Shown here piece after piece: positions 27,492 to 35,480 of a DNA stretch of 44,970 nt. The position numbers were made by a program, and so were the translations under genes. This stretch comes from Candidatus Woesebacteria bacterium. GTDB taxonomy: Bacteria; Patescibacteriota; Microgenomatia; UBA1400; UBA12028. Numbering within the stretch: position 1 is the first letter of the stretch; each line of letters opens with the position of its first letter. Location of the stretch: assembly GCA_018060955.1 (NCBI GenBank), contig JAGOVC010000005.1:1-44970 (forward strand), in the 5' to 3' direction. The notes under the pieces were generated by a model that searched no databases, was not told the origin of the DNA, and saw nothing but the letters and a program-made list of their open reading frames with translations.

Positions 27492-27989
27492 CTACACGAG
27501 TTGAAGCACAGCATTTTTTATCATTTCATGCTGTGTTTTAACGCTGGTATCAGGTAAGTCATCAACTGGAAACCATTCTCCTTTTGGAAAATTATTAATT
27601 CCCGACAAATCCATGCCATATACCAATCCAAGTTCCATGCCACGATTCACTTGATGAAAGATTGTTTGAACGAAAAAAGTTTGGACGTCTATCTGAAGTT
27701 CCAACTCCCCTCTTACTAGCCTGTCAAAAGCTGATTGAAGCGTAATTTCCGTATCTGTTGTCCTTATATATGTTCCTGGTGTATGTAGCATTCCCGGCCA
27801 GTGTGGGTCATCGAGAGGCCTTTTTAGCATCAAAACCTCAACCTTGCCATTGATAGTCCGTAATGGAATGAGTTCCAAGATAGGTGACACAGTTAATCGA
27901 GTAATACTTTGGAAGAGCTCAAAGGGGAAAAACCCTGGAGTTAAATTATTTAAGTAATCAATGACGCTTGCTGGTACGGGTTCGTTCAT
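27492..27989 (-). CDS. Nudix-fold-like protein with degenerate Nudix box
   Basis: A 165-residue protein. The layout resembles Nudix proteins: a strand with ILELIPLRTINGKVEVLMLKR, the LHTPGTYIR position where the Nudix box begins, a helix SAFDRLVRGELELQI, and a C-terminal GEWFPVDDLP matching the usual W-F-x-x-D-L-P element. The catalytic REUxEE core of the Nudix box is not present (the segment reads FDRLVRGELEL), so hydrolase activity is doubtful. The ATG at 27989 is preferred over an upstream TTG at 28034. It may be a binding or regulatory derivative. Confidence 0.62.
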   Translation of the reverse strand: MNEPVPASVIDYLNNLTPGFFPFELFQSITRLTVSPILELIPLRTINGKVEVLMLKRPLDDPHWPGMLHTPGTYIRTTDTEITLQSAFDRLVRGELELQIDVQTFFVQTIFHQVNRGMELGLVYGMDLSGINNFPKGEWFPVDDLPDTSVKTQHEMIKNAVLQLV

Positions 27990-28177
27990 AGTAGGAAGTA
28001 ATCTAATAAAGATTGATACTGACGTATAGAGCAATCTGCTGGCGGATTTAGATACTATTCAAATGTAGTATTGTGACTCAACAAAACAATTTTACTCCCT
28101 GAATCAGGAAGTCGCTAGTTTGCTCAATATGAAAGGTATTCACCTTACTTTTTGCTACAATGATCGCATTAAACTAT

Positions 28178-28567
28178 ATGGCAAAAACTAAACAGATTAC
28201 ACCAGGGGGAGTCGCTGAATATATTCAAAATTCTCCGGCCAAGGCCTAAGAGAAGCTACAGAAAATCAGATCCGTCATAACAGAGGTTGCACCAGGTGCT
28301 ACAGAAACGGTTAGCTACTTTCAAATACCTGGATACTCGTATGATGGTTATGAATACAATGGAATGTTCGTGTGGTTTAGTTATAAGGATCCCTTTGTGC
28401 GGCTACATGTAATCCCTCCGGTGATCGAGGATCATTTCAAGGAAATTAAGACATATCCTACTACAAAGAGCGTTGTGAGTTTTCCAGTAGATACAGAGTT
28501 GCCAATAGAACTGATAAAAGAATTGGTGAAGGCAAGTATAAAAGTGATGAAGGAAAAATCTAAATAG
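28178..28567 (+). pseudogene. DUF1801 (YdhG-like) gene interrupted by one in-frame TAA
   Basis: Reading from the ATG at 28178, a complete 129-residue DUF1801-type protein is encoded except for a TAA at 28247-28249 (codon 24, after NSPAKA). The frame continues without shift through EKLQKIRSVITEVAPGATE, YFQIPGYSYDG, NGMFVWFSYKDPFVRLHVIPP and the C-terminal helix. The family has SF2-like or iron-chaperone-type annotations (frataxin-like YdhG) but no firm function. One C-to-T change (CAA to TAA) explains the damage, suggesting a recent nonsense mutation, a strain polymorphism or a base error. A remnant could start internally at 28364. Confidence 0.85.
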
Positions 28568-28636
28568 TCACAATCAGTACTGGAAGTCTTTTCATCAAAC
28601 TGTGCTGAGACTTTTGGTTCAAGCTAGAAGCTTCTT

Positions 28637-29161
28637 TTATTCTTCGTGCAGTTGATAGACCATTTCCATCTCTCTAGGTCTAAAACCTATCTTTTCATAC
28701 ATCTTTACTGTATCGCTGTTATCCACCATTACTTTTAATCGAATTGATGAGCATTTCTTTTCTTGAAAATAGTGCTTTATACGTTCGATCAGCTTTTTCC
28801 CGATTCCTCGTCCTCTATATTTGGAATCGACAATTAAGAGACCAATCCACCCATCAATACCAGGCTTATGACCAAGATTATGCATTACTTCGTTTGCATG
28901 ATCAGTCACTATTCCCTGAATGAATCCAATAACCTCAGACCTAATTTCTGCTACAAAACAGGCACCATTCATTTCCTTAACATCTTTCATCCCCTGATCA
29001 ATGTAAGTTCTTGCTTCTTCCTTTGAAGAAAATCGTCTCGATTCTTTCATTGAATCAACTTGAACAAAGTGCATTTGTAACGAATCCATCAAATTGCACA
29101 CGCAGTCATAATCATTTGAGTGATATTCTCTTATTTTCAACTCTGTCAAAGTGTCAGTCAT
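28637..29161 (-). CDS. GNAT family N-acetyltransferase
   Basis: A 174-residue GNAT acyltransferase. The fold blocks are ELKIREYHSNDYDCVCNLM (strand 1/helix 1), CFVAEIRSEVIGFIQGIV, the acetyl-CoA pyrophosphate loop in IVDSKYRGRGIGKKLIERI (R/Q-x-x-G-x-G/A), and VDNSDTVKMYEKIGFRPREMEM near the end. The acceptor is unknown. The ATG at 29161 is chosen over one at 29191, since family similarity begins here; TATAAT occurs 2 nt before it. The gene is AT-richer than the housekeeping genes around it. Confidence 0.88.
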   Translation of the reverse strand: MTDTLTELKIREYHSNDYDCVCNLMDSLQMHFVQVDSMKESRRFSSKEEARTYIDQGMKDVKEMNGACFVAEIRSEVIGFIQGIVTDHANEVMHNLGHKPGIDGWIGLLIVDSKYRGRGIGKKLIERIKHYFQEKKCSSIRLKVMVDNSDTVKMYEKIGFRPREMEMVYQLHEE

Positions 29162-29259
29162 AAATAAATTATACAAGGAGTTCCAATTCAAGTGTGGGTA
29201 ATGTCATTTCGACATAAGAGAAAAGTGATCTCCTGAGGGAATTAGCGAATTCAAAAGTG

Positions 29260-29330
29260 CTGCCGGACTAGGATTCGAACCTAGATTACTTGATTCAGAG
29301 TCAAGCTGCCTACCATTAGCAGATCCGGCA
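29260..29330 (-). tRNA. tRNA-Gln(CUG)
   Basis: A full cloverleaf on the minus strand: 7-bp acceptor stem TGCCGGA/TCCGGCA, D-arm with TAATGGTAG loop, anticodon stem CTTGA/TCAAG with loop CTCTGAA (anticodon CTG), T stem CTAGG/CCTAG with TTCGAAT loop, and discriminator G. The U1-A72 pair and G73 are the usual glutamine tRNA identity elements. The 3' CCA is not encoded and must be added by the cca product in this window. It lies 37 bp downstream of gltX on the same strand. Confidence 0.95.
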
Positions 29331-29367
29331 AAAAATATAGAGTTCTATTTTACCAGAGATACTCTAT

Positions 29368-30804
29368 TTAGAGCAGCTTCATTGCTTGGGATAGACGTGT
29401 CAGGGTTTTCTCTTTCCCCAACACCTCAATCATGTCAAACAACGGAGGAGTCGTCGTTCTTCCAGAGACAGCGACGCGAAGCGTCATAAAGAATGCACCG
29501 CGATTCCATTCCTTGGAATCACAATAGTCGCGAAGCAGTGTTTCCATTTGTTCTGCTTTCCAGTCCTGTTCCTCAACAGCATCTAGTTTTTCTTTACTGC
29601 GTAACAGGAATTCGCTGACTTCAGAGTTTGTCGCTTTCTTTCCCACCAGATCAGTAACAGCTGGAGAGATATCTTTGTAGAAGAATTCGGTTAATGGACC
29701 GATATCGGTTAAGACAACCAGACGATCACGGACTAATGGAAGAACCTTGGGTAACAGATCACTGGGATAATCAACTGGCAAGAATGGCTGTAATGCTGTC
29801 ATCAGTTCATCCAGTGATAATTTTTCTCGGATATACTTTCCGTTCATCCACTGGAGTTTTTTGGTATCAAAGATGGGACCGCTCTTGACCATTCTCTCTG
29901 TCGTAAACTTCTCAATGAATTCCGGTAAATCAAAGACATCTTTCTCTTCCGGATGGGACCAGCCCAGTAGACATAAATAGTTTCGAAGCGCTGACGGAAG
30001 GTATCCCTTTTCCTTATACGAGGGAATCGAGACATCATTTTTACGTTTACTCATCTTCGTTTTATCGGGATTTCGAAGCAACGGCATGTGCGCAAACTCC
30101 GGAGCAGTCCAACCAAAATAACGATAGAGCAAAATATGTTTAGGTGTGCTACTGATCCACTCTTCACCCCGAATTACATGACTTATTTTCATTGCATTAT
30201 CATCGACGACTACCGCCAGGTGATAGGTGGGAAATCCATCTGACTTCATGAGAACCTGATCGTCCAATTCCTTCGTATTGATTTCAACAGTGCCTCGAAC
30301 AAGATCTTGCCAGGTAATCACTTCTTGATCTGGCATTCGCATTCGGATCACGTGCTTATCACCCCGATCCAAACGTGTTTGGATTTCCTCTGGAGATAAT
30401 TTCGTGCACCGTCGGTCATAGCGGGGAATTTCTTTTCGTGCCACCTGCTCTTTTCGCATCAGATCAAGCTCTTCTGAACTACAGAAACAATAATAGGCAT
30501 GCCCCTTGTTTAAAAGTTCATCTGCGGCGGCTTTATATATTGGAAGTCGTTCGGATTGGCGGTACGGAGCATACGGTCCACCAATGGTAGGAGCCTCGGT
30601 ATACGGGATATCAAGCCATTGTAATGATTGAAAAATAACTTCCTCTGCCCCATCAACAAATCGCGCTCGATCGGTATCTTCGATCCGAATAATGAACTCT
30701 CCCCCATGTTTTTTGGCAAAGGCATAGTTAAACAGAGCCATATAGGCAGTCCCGATATGGGCAATACCTGTCGGTGAGGGAGCGATTCGAGTGCGAACAG
30801 TCAT
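29368..30804 (-). CDS. gltX: Glutamyl-tRNA synthetase (possibly non-discriminating)
   Basis: Class I synthetase of 478 residues. It has the HIGH-like PSPTGIAHIGTAYMALFNY, FIIRIEDTDRAR, the zinc-binding-region remnants YYCFCSS...YDRRC, FPTYHLAVVVDD, HVIRGEEWISSTPKH and the KMSKRKND loop. The C-terminal anticodon-binding domain is complete. It charges tRNA-Glu; because a tRNA-Gln gene follows directly and no GlnRS gene is in the window, it may also misacylate tRNA-Gln for GatCAB, but the sequence alone does not prove this. TATAAT lies 10 nt before the ATG. It is divergent from the gene at 30870. Confidence 0.97.
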   Translation of the reverse strand: MTVRTRIAPSPTGIAHIGTAYMALFNYAFAKKHGGEFIIRIEDTDRARFVDGAEEVIFQSLQWLDIPYTEAPTIGGPYAPYRQSERLPIYKAAADELLNKGHAYYCFCSSEELDLMRKEQVARKEIPRYDRRCTKLSPEEIQTRLDRGDKHVIRMRMPDQEVITWQDLVRGTVEINTKELDDQVLMKSDGFPTYHLAVVVDDNAMKISHVIRGEEWISSTPKHILLYRYFGWTAPEFAHMPLLRNPDKTKMSKRKNDVSIPSYKEKGYLPSALRNYLCLLGWSHPEEKDVFDLPEFIEKFTTERMVKSGPIFDTKKLQWMNGKYIREKLSLDELMTALQPFLPVDYPSDLLPKVLPLVRDRLVVLTDIGPLTEFFYKDISPAVTDLVGKKATNSEVSEFLLRSKEKLDAVEEQDWKAEQMETLLRDYCDSKEWNRGAFFMTLRVAVSGRTTTPPLFDMIEVLGKEKTLTRLSQAMKLL

Positions 30805-30869
30805 AGTAGGAGTGATTATACTATTCCGCCCTCTAGTCTCCTAAAGGGAGTACCGTTATACTATACCCA

Positions 30870-31943
30870 ATGGCATCTACTTCCTCTGCCAAACCACTCA
30901 CTCTCACTCAAGCTGCATTTTTTATGCGCAAGGTGATTCTTGTTGGCGGAATTACGCTAGGCGTCTTTATCGTCGGTCGTGTGTTCTTAGAATCTGCAGT
31001 AAACTTCTGGAAAGCAACACATCCTGAGCCACCTCCTCCCCCAACCGTTGGGTTTGGAATCCTTCCGAAACTGCAATTCCCTGGAGTAAGCGATGCACCA
31101 CAGCGTTACAAGCTTGAAGTGGCCGCAGCGAACATGAAAGCCCCATCCGATCGCGCCTTAGTCTTCTTTCAGCCGTCCAAACGGGCAAGTTTACTCGCCT
31201 TAGACAAGGCACGCGAACAAGCTGCAGTGTTGGGATTTTTATTCGATCCTGATAAGGTTGATGGCACACAATATCGTTTCCGTCGCACTACTCCCCTCCC
31301 CGCAGTCCTCGACTACAACATTATTAATGGCACCTTTTTATTGCGCTTAGATTGGCAATCAGACCCAACCTATCTACTTGAAAACAAACTTCCAACGGAA
31401 GATGGGGCCATCGGCACCACCCGACAACTGTTAGCCCAAGCAGGACTGCTTGAAAAAGATATTGCTACCAGTAGCGCCAAAGTTACCTACCTGAAAGCAT
31501 CCGGAACCTCGTACACCAATACGGTGAGTTTATCGGAAGCCGATTTCTTGCAGGTGGATATTTTCCGCTCTCCGATTGCCTCAAAGTATGATGTCGTTAC
31601 CGAGAAGCCATCAAAAGGAACAGTCCGAGCAATCATTTCTGGCCATCGCGACAGAGCCATCCAACTCACTGCCATGGAATATAACTACTTACCAGTAAAC
31701 TATCAAAGTGTGCACACCTATCCGATTATTTCGCCCCAGGTAGCATTTTCGATGCTGTCACAAGGTAAAGGGTATTCTGCTGTCACTGAAGGAGTAACGG
31801 ATGCCATCATTCGATCCGTTCGCATGGGCTATTATGATAGTGGAAAAGAACAACAGTATTTGCAACCGATCTATATTCTAGAAGGTGATGGAGGGTATGT
31901 CGGTTACGTTCCAGCCATCGATCCGCGCTGGATCTCTCCCTAG
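30870..31943 (+). CDS. Membrane-anchored protein with large extracytoplasmic domain, unknown function
   Basis: A 357-residue protein with one membrane helix (about 23-43), a short poly-Pro stretch (EPPPPPTV) and an exposed domain of about 290 residues. The domain ends with the block YLQPIYILEGDGGYVGYVPAI, reminiscent of the tail of PepSY/YycI-like extracytoplasmic regulators, but similarity is too thin for assignment. I know of similar anchored proteins in CPR genomes but no named family. TATACT is 7 nt before the ATG, a near-leaderless arrangement. It converges on dacA with no gap. Confidence 0.75.
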   Translation: MASTSSAKPLTLTQAAFFMRKVILVGGITLGVFIVGRVFLESAVNFWKATHPEPPPPPTVGFGILPKLQFPGVSDAPQRYKLEVAAANMKAPSDRALVFFQPSKRASLLALDKAREQAAVLGFLFDPDKVDGTQYRFRRTTPLPAVLDYNIINGTFLLRLDWQSDPTYLLENKLPTEDGAIGTTRQLLAQAGLLEKDIATSSAKVTYLKASGTSYTNTVSLSEADFLQVDIFRSPIASKYDVVTEKPSKGTVRAIISGHRDRAIQLTAMEYNYLPVNYQSVHTYPIISPQVAFSMLSQGKGYSAVTEGVTDAIIRSVRMGYYDSGKEQQYLQPIYILEGDGGYVGYVPAIDPRWISP

Positions 31944-32846
31944 TTACCATTCAAACAATGGTTTTGTAACGGCGGTTGAAGACTGATACCCCCATTCGAT
32001 AAGTTCTGTGGTCTCTTTGAAGCGATTGGGACTGTTTAACACCGCAGAATACAGTGTCCTGCCGTTCCGGGTTGTTGAGACCACTAAACATTCCCCTGAC
32101 TCTTCTGTCCATCCTGTTTTAATCCCATCAATTCCAGGTAAAACTCCAAGTAACTCATTCGTTGTACGTAAGGGATGGATCTTTGTTCCATCAACACTAT
32201 AGACGGTAAGTTGTTGTGTTTTTACTAACGATGCGAATTCAGGATTTTTCATTGCCTCTTTTGAGAGAATCACCAAATCTCGAACAGTCGTTACGTGTCC
32301 TGGTTCAGAATAGCCAATGGGGTTGGTGTAAAACGTGTTGACGAGTCCAAGTTTTTGGGCCATTACATTCATTTCTTTAATAAATGCCGTCTGTCCGCCG
32401 GGATATTGTGCTGCAAGGACTAACGCAGCATCATTGGCAGACTGGATTAACAACCCCGCCAAAAGATCTTTGATCGTGATTTGCTCTCCGGAAACCAATC
32501 CCATCTGGCTTCCATCCGCACGAGGCGATCCACTCACGGATGCAACAGATTCCAAGGGAAAATGATTGAGTACAACCAGCGCTGTCATGATCTTCGTTGT
32601 TGATGCAGGAAAGAGTCGGGTATCTGAATCTTTTGAAACCAAGACCTCTCCCGATTGCTCATCGAGTAATAGATAGCTCTTGGCTTGCAGTAGTGGCGGC
32701 GAGCTCGAAGCTTCTGTCGGCACTGTCAAGGTTAATGGGAGTGGCTCGGAGAGCTTAGTAACAATCGGTAATTTGGGAAAAGCTGGCTCATAGAGTTGAT
32801 GATGCCAGGATAAAACGAGGGAAAGAAAAACGGAAAGCCAGTGCAT
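31944..32846 (-). CDS. dacA: D-alanyl-D-alanine carboxypeptidase (PBP5/DacA-type)
   Basis: A 300-residue serine-type peptidase of the S11 family, removing the terminal D-Ala from peptidoglycan stem peptides. From the ATG at 32846 it has a signal sequence (MHWLSVFLSLVLSW), a polar linker, then the catalytic SxxK at S82-K85 (PASTTKIM), SxN (QSANDAALVL) and KTG (GIDGIKTGWTEESGECLV). It ends soon after the peptidase domain without the C-terminal beta domain or amphipathic anchor of E. coli PBP5, so it is probably secreted or held by an uncleaved signal. TACAAT lies exactly 6 nt before the ATG, so it may have its own promoter although it also follows the FemAB-like gene by 36 bp. Confidence 0.93.
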   Translation of the reverse strand: MHWLSVFLSLVLSWHHQLYEPAFPKLPIVTKLSEPLPLTLTVPTEASSSPPLLQAKSYLLLDEQSGEVLVSKDSDTRLFPASTTKIMTALVVLNHFPLESVASVSGSPRADGSQMGLVSGEQITIKDLLAGLLIQSANDAALVLAAQYPGGQTAFIKEMNVMAQKLGLVNTFYTNPIGYSEPGHVTTVRDLVILSKEAMKNPEFASLVKTQQLTVYSVDGTKIHPLRTTNELLGVLPGIDGIKTGWTEESGECLVVSTTRNGRTLYSAVLNSPNRFKETTELIEWGYQSSTAVTKPLFEW

Positions 32847-32882
32847 ACTGGTATTGTAGCGAATCAAGAGCAAAAAGCTTAG

Positions 32883-33827
32883 TTATAGAATCCAGCGCGA
32901 GAATGTCGGCGGATAATAGACTGAGACCGGATTGAACCTCGATTTGAATTCGCTAAACCCTTTCCACCTTGGAGTAACTTGCGGATACCGTTCATCGTAC
33001 ACGCTGCAAAAATCAAAGATGTCTGCGCCGCGTTCTTTGCTGATTGCAATTGCATGATAGGTTAATCCACTCGGTATCTGATATTTAAATCCCGGCTGGA
33101 TCGTGCACGTATAGTAATAATACCCTACTCCAGAATGGATCAGAACAATCATCGCTCCGACCAAGTCATCATTCACTCGCGCTCTTATCAGATATCCATT
33201 TCCGGGAAAGACCTCAAAGATCGAAGTCAGGAAATGTTGGGAAAATCCCAATATCTTTCGCTCCTTTGACCATCGTTTATGTAACGAAAAAAATTCTGTA
33301 CAGTCACTCTCCTCTAGTTTTGAAAACTCTGTCGTGGTGTAGGTAACATCCGCTTTGAGTGCTTGCTTAATGTTATAGCGAGTTTTCTGGGGCAGGCTTA
33401 AGAGAAATTCTTGCATTGGCGCTTGAACATCCAAAATCATCGTCTTGCTGTGCGCGTAGTGTTCATTGCTCACCCGCAGTCCTGCTTCTTGCAGTTTTTG
33501 GGCACAGCGTGCCAAATCCGATTGTTCCAACAAATTTAACTGGAGTTTCTTCCCTGTAAGTGGCACCAAGGTAATTGCGGCCCCAGGTTCCACGATCAAA
33601 TGCACCATGGATAACTTTTTTCGAAGTGCAGTAAGTTTTGGTAGGTCGATGACTTTGGGACGCTGAATTTTGGCCAATGAAACAGGACCTAGTTGACGCA
33701 CAGACAGATAACTTCCGGAAACAAAAATGCTCGACCAGCCAATCTTTTCCATTAGCTTCTTATACCCAAACGACTGGTGTAAATCTTCTCTCAGACAAAA
33801 ACGATCGAGTAGATCTGTTGATTCCAT
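32883..33827 (-). CDS. FemAB/FemX-like aminoacyltransferase (peptidoglycan bridge formation, GNAT fold)
   Basis: A 314-residue protein with the double-GNAT Fem fold. Recognisable blocks are YLSVRQLGPVSLAKI, NIKQALKADVTY (the R-x-N-I-K/R-x-A block after LSLPQKTRY), FFSLHKRWSKERKI, YLIRARVNDDLVGAMIVLI, YYYYTCTIQPGFKYQIPSGLTYHAI and the C-terminal DFCSVYDE...RWKGFSEFKSRF. Fem enzymes transfer amino acids from aminoacyl-tRNA to peptidoglycan precursors; related FemAB-like proteins act on exopolysaccharides. It starts 5 nt after the aspS stop and precedes dacA, so it belongs to an aspS-femX-dacA cluster downstream of a T-box. Confidence 0.82.
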   Translation of the reverse strand: MESTDLLDRFCLREDLHQSFGYKKLMEKIGWSSIFVSGSYLSVRQLGPVSLAKIQRPKVIDLPKLTALRKKLSMVHLIVEPGAAITLVPLTGKKLQLNLLEQSDLARCAQKLQEAGLRVSNEHYAHSKTMILDVQAPMQEFLLSLPQKTRYNIKQALKADVTYTTTEFSKLEESDCTEFFSLHKRWSKERKILGFSQHFLTSIFEVFPGNGYLIRARVNDDLVGAMIVLIHSGVGYYYYTCTIQPGFKYQIPSGLTYHAIAISKERGADIFDFCSVYDERYPQVTPRWKGFSEFKSRFNPVSVYYPPTFSRWIL

Positions 33828-33832
33828 AGAAA

Positions 33833-35233
33833 TTAGATTGTCGATACACTAAGTCCTAATTCTTTGAGCTGTTCCGCACTGACTGACGCTGGTGCATCCA
33901 TAATGGAGGTTCGACCAGTTGATGACATTGGAAATGGAATTGCTTCCTTTAAGGCTTGTTGATTGGACAACATCATCACGTGGCGATCAAGTCCTAGCGC
34001 AATTCCACCATGGGGAGGTGCCCCAAAGGAAAACGCTTCTAGCATGTGCCCGATACTCGCGGTTGTCTCCTCAGGCGAATATCCCATGATCTTATAGGTT
34101 GCTTCCAACAGTTCCGGACGATGGGCACGAATGCTTCCCCCACCTGCTTCATACCCATTACAGACCAAATCGTACTGGGTCGTGAGAATTTGATCGATAT
34201 TGGTTCCGCCAAGGTGCCATTCCATGTGTTCCGGTAAAGGAGAGCTAAAAGGATTATGGGTAAATGTCCAGCCACTTTTCCCATCGCGCACTTCTGCAGC
34301 ATCACCTTTATCTACCTTTTTGAAAAATGGGAAGTTAATCACCCATGCAAAGGCAAGGACGCCATCTTTCTTCTCTTGATCAGAGCGCAAATCAAATTTG
34401 TCTGCCCCGAATTGCTTGATCGCCTGCTCATAGGTAAAGATTGGAAATGTCGTATCTTTTAGCTTTCCACCCACCTGTCCTACCGCATCCTTAACGACGG
34501 ACTCCACGGTTTCCATGACATCTTCACGACTCGCAAAACTCATTTCCAAATCTAGCTGAGTAAACTCAAACCCACGGTCCGCTCGCAAATCTTCATCTCG
34601 AAAGCAGCGTGCAAATTGAAAATAGCGTTCAATTCCCCCTACCATTAGGAGCTGCTTGTACTGTTGTGGACTCTGTGGAAGCGCATAGAATTTTCCTGGT
34701 TGAAAACGACTTGGGACCAAAAAGTCTCGAGCACCTTCCATCGTCGCTTTCGAGAGAATGGGTGTCTCCACTTCACAGAAATCTTTTCCCATTAAAGCTT
34801 GTCGTAGCGCATGGAAATATTCGGAGCGTAGTCGTAATGTCGTACTCATCCGTTGTCGCCGGATATCTAAATAGCGATAGCGCAATCGGTGTTCCTCATT
34901 TATATCTAATCCATCACCTTGTACATGCAACGGGAGCTCACTTGCTTTATTGAGCACTTCATACGACTGTACTTCTATCTCAATTTTCCCTGTAGGGGTA
35001 TTGGGATTGATGTACTTTTCTCCGCGCTCCTTTACTAGCCCTGTCAAAGAAATGACAGACTCTGTACTCAGCTCACCCATCATTTGATAGCCAACACATT
35101 GAATCATTCCCGTGCGGTCACGCAGATCAATAAAGGTTAGCTTTCCATGATCACGCTTTGTATCAACCCATCCCATGAGGGTCACAACCTGACCCACCTG
35201 TACGCTAGCAGCTTGTATGAGCGTTCGTTCCAT
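33833..35233 (-). CDS. aspS: Aspartyl-tRNA synthetase, bacterial type without GAD insertion
   Basis: Class II synthetase of 466 residues. N-terminal OB fold (TLMGWVDTKRDHGKLTFIDLRD), then the catalytic core: RYRYLDIRRQ (motif 1 region), LPQSPQQYKQLLMVGG, FARCFRDEDLRADR (motif 2) and GIALGLDRHVMM (motif 3). Bacterial AspRS is usually near 590 residues because of a GAD domain inserted in the core. Here FGADKFDLRSDQEKK runs straight into AFAWVINFPFF, so this insertion is missing, although core motifs are bacterial rather than archaeal. AAGGAG 6 nt before the ATG supports the start. A T-box leader lies upstream. Confidence 0.97.
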   Translation of the reverse strand: MERTLIQAASVQVGQVVTLMGWVDTKRDHGKLTFIDLRDRTGMIQCVGYQMMGELSTESVISLTGLVKERGEKYINPNTPTGKIEIEVQSYEVLNKASELPLHVQGDGLDINEEHRLRYRYLDIRRQRMSTTLRLRSEYFHALRQALMGKDFCEVETPILSKATMEGARDFLVPSRFQPGKFYALPQSPQQYKQLLMVGGIERYFQFARCFRDEDLRADRGFEFTQLDLEMSFASREDVMETVESVVKDAVGQVGGKLKDTTFPIFTYEQAIKQFGADKFDLRSDQEKKDGVLAFAWVINFPFFKKVDKGDAAEVRDGKSGWTFTHNPFSSPLPEHMEWHLGGTNIDQILTTQYDLVCNGYEAGGGSIRAHRPELLEATYKIMGYSPEETTASIGHMLEAFSFGAPPHGGIALGLDRHVMMLSNQQALKEAIPFPMSSTGRTSIMDAPASVSAEQLKELGLSVSTI

Positions 35234-35259
35234 AGTGTCTCCTTTACGATACTACGTAT

Positions 35260-35390
35260 AAAAAAAGACACCTCTCTACCTTGGTAATCCAAGGTCTTTG
35301 CAGATTCTGCAAAAGAGGTGCCACCTTTGTGTTTCTTATTCCAGCGATTTCGGGCTTACCCGTTGCTATTCACTAAGCGTCACCTTAGCT
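35260..35390 (-). promoter_or_regulatory. T-box riboswitch leader of aspS, compact/ultrashort Stem I
   Basis: Read on the minus strand: a hairpin CTAAG/CTTAG (35384-35388 with 35373-35377) shows GAC, an Asp codon, in its 6-nt loop (35379-35381). A second hairpin CGGG/CCCG follows (35351-35362). The T-box bulge UGGCACC (35317-35323) is flanked by helix A1 AAGG/CCUU (35324-35327, 35291-35294) and helix A2 UCUUUUGCAG/CUGCAAAGA. Its UGGC complements the GCCA end expected for tRNA-Asp. The competing terminator pairs GGCACCTCT (35314-35322) with AGAGGTGTC (35267-35275), then a run of seven U. An extended -10 (TGC-TATGTT, 35394-35402) places the RNA 5' end right at the first hairpin, so Stem I is terminal. 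Uncharged tRNA-Asp should promote readthrough. Confidence 0.82.
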
Positions 35391-35439
35391 CCAAACATAG
35401 CAATAAAACGTATCTTTATTGTAAACAAAGATCGTAGGA

Positions 35440-35468
35440 TTGACAATGGGCCACTGTTTTCCTATAAT
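35440..35468 (+). promoter_or_regulatory. Consensus sigma70-type promoter
   Basis: TTGACA (35440-35445) and TATAAT (35463-35468) with a 17-bp spacer: both hexamers match the consensus perfectly, and it is the strongest promoter I see in the window. Transcription should start near 35475, about 6 nt before the ATG of the leader ORF at 35481. It is back to back with the aspS T-box promoter (-10 at 35394-35399). Confidence 0.85.
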
Positions 35469-35480
35469 TCCCCTTGTTCT

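Noticed and set aside
28247-28249. Recoded stop codon (alternative genetic code)
   Set aside because: Some CPR lineages recode UGA, not UAA. All other genes read cleanly with the standard code and use TAA and TGA as stops, so a simple nonsense mutation fits better.
30805-30869. T-box or other riboswitch upstream of gltX
   Set aside because: Only 65 bp separate the divergent genes; no T-box bulge, terminator or specifier hairpin was found.
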